This document shows positions 56,911 to 64,000 of a DNA stretch of 64,000 bases, piece after piece (position 1 is the first letter of the stretch; every line of letters begins with the position of its first letter). A program made the position numbers and the translations under genes. The stretch spans positions 10,248,001 to 10,312,000 of the forward strand of contig OV884060.1 in NCBI GenBank assembly GCA_930367215.1, read 5' to 3'. The notes below the pieces were generated by a model. That model was not told where the DNA came from. It made no database searches and saw only the letters and a list, made by a program, of their open reading frames with translations. Origin of the DNA: Pollenia angustigena. Lineage: Eukaryota > Arthropoda > Insecta > Diptera > Polleniidae.

Positions 56911-57498
56911 TAGACCCACCTTAAAGTATACCGATCGACTCAGAATCACTTTCTGAGTCGAACTTACGATGTCCATCCGGCTGGCGGGAAGGCTGGCAAA
57001 GTACAGGTCGCAATTTTAGAGATAATTTGATAAAATTTGGGTCATAGGTTCTTATTGGCACAAGGATCGTAAGACCACGAGGGAAGATAGGGGGAAATTT
57101 CTTCCTCTCAGAGAATATCCAACCGATTTTTATGAAATTTATAAACATAGATAGAACCATATCTATATGGACACAAAAGGTATGCATTTTTTAAAAAATA
57201 GGACCGCGAGGACAGATAGGGAAAATTTCTGCCTCTCAAACCGATTGTAATGAAATTTTCAACATAGATAGATCCATATCTATATGGACACATAGGCAAA
57301 ACAGTTTTTCAAAAATTGGACCACAAGGGGAGGAAGGCGGTAATTTCTGCCTCTCACAAACTTTCAAACCAATTTTAATGAAGTTTATTAAAATAGATAA
57401 ATCCATATTTATATAGACACATAAGCATGATGTGTTTTTAAATACTGTGGTGTAGGGTATCATAGGGTCGGGCTTGACCGACGATACTTTCTTACTGG
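56836..57498. repeat. Dispersed repeat with TATACCCACAC end, copy 2
   Basis: Closely matches 26011-26711 from TATACCCACAGCACAATAGT to GGGTCGGGCTTGACCGAC. Its left 75 bp also form the right arm of the palindrome. From 57499 to 58750 no gene is seen; a CA microsatellite lies at about 58204-58252. Confidence 0.6.
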
Positions 57499-58209
57499 TT
57501 TATATCAAAATTGGCTCAAAAATTTTTTTTAATTAAGTTCTCAATTCGATGCATAAATGGAGGCACTAATATTTGGCCCTAAACTTAGTATTTGAAAGAA
57601 AAAAAATTAACAAACTCCAAAAGTTTCTCTTTGTAAAGTAAAGAATAAACCCGGCTCAAAAATCTAGCTGCTTGACAATTTCTTCCTAAAAAAAAACAGT
57701 TTTTCTTAAAGTTTAAAATTATTATTTCTTAAAGCTTATTCTCTAACAAAAACATAAAATTTCAACTAGTTAAACTACAATTATTTATTTCTAGAAGTTT
57801 CTCCTCAACTCTTTCCGCTCAAATATAACACACTTCCTTAACAAAGTTTCCAGTTGTAGTTGTTCATCTTCCGGCAATATTTTTTTTCTTTCTTCAAATA
57901 TTTCAGTTTTTTATAACAAATACAAGCAGAAGAATTCTTATTTGTCATAAAACTATTTAATGAGGTCTTCTACTTCAGTTTACGACATGTATGATGAGTA
58001 GAGCTAACTGCTCAAACAATTTATTGCTAGTGAAGCCAGCTCTCTGGCACACTCCCTAAACAAATGCAACGAAGAAAAGGAAAAACTGACATGTTATTTA
58101 TGTCACCAGTTTCAGTTTCTTCAAATACCAACTGACTTGTAAAACATTTACAAGTGTGTTGTAAAATACTTATCGAAAGTTATTAAAAAGTTTTGTATTC
58201 CACACACAA

Positions 58210-58256
<47 letters not shown>

Positions 58257-58751
58257 TGCAAGAAAATAAACTAAAACATTTAGAAAGAGAATAAATTTAT
58301 TTTTATTATTTAACAAAAAATAATTGTTACAAATGTTTGCCCTAGAAAATGTTTTATGCATTCTTTTTGAAACAATTTAAAATTAAATATAAATAAAAAA
58401 AAATTCCAATTTAATTTACACACTTTTTGTAAACTTTCTAATAAAATTTGAAAAGGGTTGCAATATCAGATGTTTCATAAGGTGACCTATTTGAGAGATT
58501 TTCTTTAAACAAATTGTTAAAGCTAAAATCTTGTTTAATTTAACTTTGGAGTTTATAAAATATTTCAAATATTTCATTAATCTTTTTGAATTTATAAATA
58601 TATTTTTTATAAAATTAAATTTACTTACCAAAATCGGTTTTCTGATGATAATTGATGCATTTGTTTCCCAATTTTCTGAAACGATAGAAAGATTGATTCG
58701 AATAGGTAATTAATTAAGAATTTTTATAAAATAAAATATGCATGTTAAATA

Positions 58752-60037
58752 AAGGGTGGTTAAATTGTAAGGGCCGATGTTGAATGTGAACCACACCTAA
58801 ACGCCAAGTTTTTTTCCGAATTTTATTTGACATTTCTCTATTTCAGACTTACTCAATTTGAACCATTGAGAGATACACAATCCAACAACGTGTTAAAGTT
58901 ATCCAGACTTATTATGAAAAAGGGCGTTTAAATCAAAATGCATATCGTGCACTTCGTGATTTTTTTGGTCAATTTGATCGTCCAAATGTGCGTACAATCG
59001 CAAAAATCGTGGAAAAATTCGAGCAAACCGGGTCTGTAGAAGATGTGAGAACACCAGTGCATGCTCGTACAGCTCGTACTGCAGAAAATATTGCTGCTGT
59101 TCGCGATAGTGTGGCTGAAGAGCCGTCCACCTCAACTCGTCGTCGTGCCCAACAATTGCACCTCTCACGCTCGTCGTTGATGAGCATTATGCATTTACAC
59201 GCTTACAAGGTGCAATTGGCTCAAGAACTAAAGCCTCTTGACCATTCCAAACGTCGTGCATGGGCAGAATGGTGGCAAGAAATGGCAACAGTGGATGATC
59301 AATTTTCGAAAAAAATCATCTTCAGTGATGAGGCACATTTTCACCTCAGTGGATTCGTCAATAAACAGAATTGCCGCATTTGGGCGAATGAGAATCCAAG
59401 ACTGATTGTCGAAAAACCAATGCACCCACAAAGAGTGACTGTTTGGTGCGGTTTATGGGCTGGCGGCATCATCGGGCCGTATTTTTTCCAAAATGAGGCC
59501 GGTCAGGCAGTTACTGTGAATGGTGTTCGCTATCGTGAGATGATAACGAACTTTTTATGGCCCGAATTGGAAGATATGGATGTGGACGATATGTGGTTTC
59601 AGCAGGACGGTGCCACTTGCCACACAGCTAACGAAACAATGGCTCTTTTGCGCAACAAATTCAATGGCCGTGTTATCTCACGTAATGGCCATGTCAATTG
59701 GCCGCCAAGATCATGTGATTTGACACCGTTGGACTTTTTTCTTTGGGGTTATTTGAAAGAAAAGGTGTACGTCGATAAGCCAGCAACAATTCAAGAGCTA
59801 AAGGATGAGATAATTCGGCACATTAACGGCATAGAACCTCCATTATGCCTCAGGGTCATCGAAAATTTGGACCATCGGATGGAGGTGTGCCGCCGTGGTC
59901 GCGGCGCCCATTTGGCCGATATTTTGTTCCATACATAATTGAGTAATACCAATATATCATAATAAAATAAAATTACAATAATTTCCTAAATAGTTTTATT
60001 CAAAATCAACATCGGCCCTTGAAATTTAACCACCCTT
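58752..60037 (+). mobile_element. Mariner-like DNA transposon, nearly complete
   Basis: The 1,286-bp unit begins AAGGGTGGTTAAATTGTAAG and ends in its inverted counterpart CCACCCTT, with about 33-bp terminal repeats containing GGGCCGATGTTGA. It is flanked by TA (58750-58751 and 60038-60039), the Tc1/mariner target duplication. It carries a single transposase frame. Confidence 0.85.
58862..59938 (+). pseudogene. Tc1/mariner-superfamily transposase lacking its start codon
   Basis: This enzyme cuts and pastes its own element. The open frame of 358 codons starts after TGA at 58859 and has no in-frame ATG before the helix-turn-helix region (YTIQQRVKVIQTYYEKGRLN, then TIAKIVEKFEQTGSV). The catalytic residues are visible: Asp in FSDEAHF, Asp in QQDGATCH and Asp in SCDLTPLDFF, with about 36 residues between the last two. 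The C-terminus is complete. The catalytic domain has no internal stop, so decay is recent. The lost start, or a nonsense change at 58859, probably inactivates it. A GTG at 58988 is only an internal valine codon. Confidence 0.8.
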
Positions 60038-60894
60038 TAATAAAAAAGGTAAGTTTTAAGGCGGATGTTTGCTAAAGCAGTTTAGCTTTCATAAAGTACG
60101 TTTGCGCATAAGACTCTTATCTAAGTATAAGGCAATATAACAGTGCAACACAAAAATATGCATTGCATTTTGACTTTAATTACTGAACGTACTAATTAAA
60201 ACTAGCCAAAAACCTTTTAGATTTTTCTAGGTTAGCTCGGATTACACAGGCCAACACTCAATTTGGTGCTTTGAATTTATCAACTGATTCTAGTTAATTT
60301 GGGTGCGCTGAATTCAAAACTGTAATCAGTTTGTCTCTATCAGCTCTAGTTTTCATGATATAACTTTTTATACCCTTCACTTATGACCTCCAATTACACC
60401 AATTACCCAAATTTTTTTTCCAAATTTTTTTTTTGTTATCAAAATATTTTATTTACTGTTATAGTTATTGCCAAAAAAAAGCTCCCAAATTTTTTTTATA
60501 TATTTAGAAAGTAAAACTTTTCCATAGGAATTTAAAAAAATAAAAAGAAGTAAAACTGTTTCATACAGGTTTATTAAAATAAATAAAAATAATTTAATTA
60601 AAAATTAAATTTCATGAACTTAAGCCTAATTAAAAAAATATTAAAAATTTGAATTAAAAACCATAAATAGTTCAACAAAACATTCGCAATACTAATTATT
60701 GTTAAAGCTAAGGCACGAGCTCTATGTGTACATTTGTCCTTCAAGTTGTGCTGAAAAAGGTCAACAGAAAAGAAAAAGACAAAATGAAAAAACAAAAAAT
60801 GTACTTGGACTTCAAGAAAAATTCTTGACAAAAGTACGAAAAAACAGAAGTAAGGAAAAAAAACATGTAAAATCAATTAAAATGGATAATAATT

Positions 60895-61240
60895 CAGGAA
60901 AGCAAATTTCGATCTACCAAATGTTAGAATACAATTTGGTTTAAGGATTGATGTTTGACTATTGACGTCAGCAGTCGTCGATGGCTGGGAGTGTAAGACG
61001 GCCAATCCATCTGAGGAGATTGAGTGGTTGCAATCGAAGCATGTCATGGTAACCTGCCGGCCGGGGTTCGAGCCCCAGCCACGTCAATAATGAAAGATTA
61101 TCAATAACAATTTTAATACATTTTCATGTTGTAAAATTCCTTTCTTCATAAAAATAATTTAATGAAAAATAAAATTTCATGAACTTAAGCCTAATTAAAA
61201 AAAAATATTAAAAATTTGGATTAAAATCCATAAATAGTTC
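60895..61240 (+). repeat. tRNA-derived SINE copy
   Basis: A-box-like GATGGCTGGGAGTGTAAG and B box GGGTTCGAGCCCC (near 61067), then an AT-rich body. It is the closest relative of 37785-38125. Confidence 0.65.
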
Positions 61241-61333
61241 AACAAAATAACCACAATACTAATTATTAATAAAAAAAATACTTAAAAAAATCTGGGATTT
61301 TTTTTTTTTTTGGCAAAAACTATTCTTCTTCTG

Positions 61334-61710
61334 TCATCCTTCTCTCCCGTTGGAGCATAGGGCCTCAACAACTTTTCTGTATCTGTCTCTATAATTAGCT
61401 TCACGGCATATGTCATTCCAACTGTAATTTGCAGTACCCAACTCTTCATCAATAGTCCTTCTCCAGGTTTTTGATGGTGCACCCGGGCGTCGGCTTCCTT
61501 GAGGGTTCCAAGTTAGTGCTTGTCGAGCTATGTTTTCTGTAGGCCTTCGAAGTATATGGCCAATCCACCGCCATTTTCTTCGTTTTATTTCATTTGGAAC
61601 TGGTTTTTGATTTGTATGTAACCACAAGTCTGAGTTACTTATACGATTTGGCCACCATATACCCAGGATATTTCTGAGACATTTGTTTGTGAATGTCTGT
61701 AAACGTTTAT
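61334..61710 (-). pseudogene. Non-LTR retrotransposon C-terminal fragment
   Basis: The minus strand reads CLRNILGIWWPNRISNSDLW, then RRKWRWIGHILRRP, then WNPQGSRRPGAPSKTWRR and a terminal VVEALCSNGREG. This is the standard C-terminal region of many LINE ORF2 proteins. The frame is open for about 120 codons, so this fragment is younger than the one at 22125-23120. It is severely 5'-truncated. Confidence 0.7.
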
Positions 61711-62454
61711 CAATGCTTCTTTATAACTATAACAGTAAATAAAAAATTTTGATAAAAAAACAAATTTGGAAAAAAAATTTGGGTAATTGGTGTAATTGGA
61801 GGTCATAAGTGGAGGGTATAAAAAGTTATATCATGAAAACTAGATAGAGACAAACTGATTACAGCTTTAAATTCAGCGCACCCAAATTAACTAGAATCAG
61901 TCGATAAATTCAAAGAAGCAAAAATCTTTTTTAATTTTGTCGGGCTGTGTTATGTTTTTATAGCATCATTAATAGATGCTATAAAATCAGCTTGTTTTAC
62001 ACTTTTAGCACTTATTCCACACCTACAATGATGCGGGAGACAGGAAAACAAAATTCTAATCCCTTGACAAAATAAAGCCAGGTTCAATATTAAGTTTCTT
62101 TCAAAAATATGCTCAAAATCAAGTTACAGTTTAAATTTTAGTGTTGTTATAAATTTTAAATCCGAGCTAATCCAACGGATATTTCCTAATTTCGATAGAA
62201 AACTATCAGAAACCAAAGTAAAAATAGGGACACATTTGTTGACTTTAAAAATGTTGCACTGCGTGGTCCGAGTATAAGACGGTAGTATGGGAAAAAGACA
62301 AGAGGCGGTTGTCTAAGTAAAGGACTGTATAGGAGACGGATGGTCTACTCTTAGTAAAGTTATCACAGAACTCGAAAAAAAGGAAGCAAGTCCTAGGATA
62401 AGGCAATAGTTTAAGTATAAAGTGGTTATCTGAGCAAAACTCCCTTGTCTAAAT

Positions 62455-62900
62455 CAGGGCTGTGGAGTCATAGTTGAAGAGTTGGAGGTGAGGTTTTTTA
62501 CCGGGTTCGGAGTCGAAGTACCCACAAAAACTCGCGACTCTGACTCCAAAATTTTTTGGCATAAGCATATTTCTAATATTTTTCAAACTAATAAAATTTT
62601 TCTTGGTCTGCTTTAAAAGTTTTAAGTAAAAAAATCAGGCACAGTCTACTTAACCTACGTAAATAACTTTATTTAAACTCATGCGGTACTTGTTAGAATT
62701 AAAATATAGATTTGAAATTTTAGCAGAATTACTTTCTTGCTATAGATATTTAACCTTTTTAAAGGTTCTGCAGTACAAAAAATGAGCTTAAAATCAAATA
62801 AGAACCAGTCTCCTATACATTAGCATCAAGGTTAGAGTGGGAGTCATGCCTGAAAAATTTCAGCGGATAGAGTCGGAGTCGGAGTTGGAACTATCTTTTG
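62455..62900. repeat. Dispersed GGGCTGTGGAGTC repeat, interrupted
   Basis: GGGCTGTGGAGTCATAGTTG at the left and GATAGAGTCGGAGTCGGAGT at the right, with GCGACTCTGACTCC inside. GAGTCGGAGTC-rich units of this kind are common in insect genomes. From 61921 to 62454 no gene is visible. Confidence 0.45.
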
Positions 62901-63479
62901 ACGACGCACAGTAGCGCCCGTAGAGCAAACGAGGTTGCAAAAATCAAAATTTTCATGAGCACCGACGAAGTTTTGAATAAACTCATGTTATAGGAAACTT
63001 TTCAACGATTTCAAATCTGCCACTCTTAATAATATCACATTTTTAGTTTAGAAGATATAGCCGTTCAAAGTTGACCGACTTTCGGTTTTCAAAAAAACAC
63101 ACAATTTTTAGTAAATTTGTTGCGATTTCAGGTGTAATATCACGAAAAATAGGTAACGAATCGCCTTATTTTTTGTTTGTATTGATTGATGCATTTATTA
63201 AATGTGTAATGATAAAAAAAAAATGAACTGTTTGCTTTGTGTTTCTCCTGGTAAATCACTATTTAAAAACTATCCGTTTTTTCACTATTTTTCAACTTTG
63301 ACGGAAAATAACAAAAATCTATATTTTTCTATATTTGCCATATTTGCAAAATCTGTTCTTTGATTATTTCTTTACATAATTCAAAAATTTTATCTGCCCG
63401 TACGTGCCCGTTTGGCTTCTAGAGGTAAAAAAGGTTAAAAAGACATGGTTGCCATACTAATATTGCGGTTTAATAAAAT

Positions 63480-63740
63480 TCTTTAATTTGGCCCCTACAG
63501 CGCGTAGGATGCTCCTAGATGGGTCAAATGTATGACCAACCCCACTTTATTATTTATTGCCGAATTTCGGTTTTTTTAGTTATTTCAATAAACTAAACCA
63601 TTTTTGAGTTACGCGAATATATGCTGTGCAGCGCCTTACATTTTCGAAATAACGGTATATCTTGAAAACAAGAGCTAATTTAAAAAAACGGTTAGCACCA
63701 CTGAATTCAGCGTCCCCAATTAGGGTGAAATGCCAGGTGC
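63480..63740. repeat. Inverted copy of the 38815-39490 repeat
   Basis: GAATTTCGGTTTTTTTAGTT, TTTTGAGTTACGCGAATATA and CGAAATAACGGTATATCTTG match the earlier copy in reverse orientation. From 62901 to 63479 and from 63741 to 64000 no gene is visible. Confidence 0.5.
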
Positions 63741-64000
63741 GCGGCATTCGAGTTATCGAGTATTCGAGTTATTCGAGTTATTGAAGAAATAAGCTCAACA
63801 CATTCGGCTAATTCGGCGAAATTATGACATTTTGAGTATGACATAACTTTTGAAAAAAAAATTTTAAAATTTTTTTTCGTTCATATATGTTCCTTATAAG
63901 ATAAAAGGAACATTCTCACCAAATTTCATTAAAATCGGAAGGGGTCGTGTCCCACTCTTGGTCGTTTTGACATGGAATTACCCATATACCGAAAATACAG

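Larger units (their letters stand above)
60267..61920. repeat. Composite flanked by ~200-bp inverted repeats
   Basis: 60267-60470 (AATTTATCAACTGATTCTAG onward) pairs with 61722-61920. The arms contain TTTGGGTGCGCTGAATT and CCTCCAATTACACCAATTAC. Between them lie part of a SINE (60600-60760), a full SINE (60895-61240) and a LINE 3' end (61334-61710). Either it is a foldback element that captured repeats, or two opposed copies of one repeat. Confidence 0.55.

Overview
The window is AT-rich, repeat-dense animal DNA. It looks like an intergenic or intronic stretch of a higher fly genome, probably calyptrate-like. That reading is inferred from the dense dipteran-style dispersed repeats, Tc1/mariner and LINE remnants, tRNA-derived SINEs, CA/GT microsatellites and long A/T runs. 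I found no convincing exon of a host protein-coding gene.

The dominant feature is one 16,478-bp mobile element at 3344-19821. It is a near-perfect giant palindrome. The left arm (3344-11552, 8,209 bp) and right arm (11619-19821, 8,203 bp) mirror each other around a 66-bp unique centre (11553-11618). The only length difference I found between the arms is one 6-bp unit. The element begins AGTAGATAGG, ends CCTATCTACT and is flanked by an exact 6-bp direct repeat, ATCCCT. A 6-bp target duplication with AG...CT ends is the Polinton/Maverick signature, so the palindrome inserted as a single unit.

Each arm carries half of a Polinton/adintovirus-like gene set. From the tip inward this is: 11 copies of an 82-bp tandem repeat; a TATA box and a short BIR-like ORF; a 150-aa Cys-rich protein; an ATG-less conserved ORF; a 115-aa protein; an adenain-type cysteine protease; a phospholipase-A2-domain protein; an FtsK/HerA-type packaging ATPase; a 329-aa protein; a 122-aa coiled-coil protein; and the N-terminal part of a retroviral-type integrase. 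The integrase is cut at the palindrome centre. DNA polymerase B and the major capsid protein are absent from both arms. The structure resembles a snap-back (copy-back) defective genome of a linear protein-primed virus or transposon that was integrated in trans. The phospholipase and protease ORFs overlap in the -1 frame at a textbook slippery heptamer, A_AAA_AAC, which predicts programmed frameshifting.

Flanking regions: 1-3343 holds a tRNA-derived SINE head and two MITEs. From 19822 to 43450 there are SINE copies, two LINE remnants (22125-23120 and 42230-43440), decayed tandem repeats and many MITEs. From 43450 to 58750 lie a 1.8-kb foldback element with a nested TTAA-flanked MITE, a mariner remnant split by a MITE, a 9-bp-TSD MITE and a 700-bp palindrome. 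A nearly intact 1,286-bp mariner-like element lies at 58752-60037, followed by an inverted-repeat composite with a SINE and a LINE 3' end.
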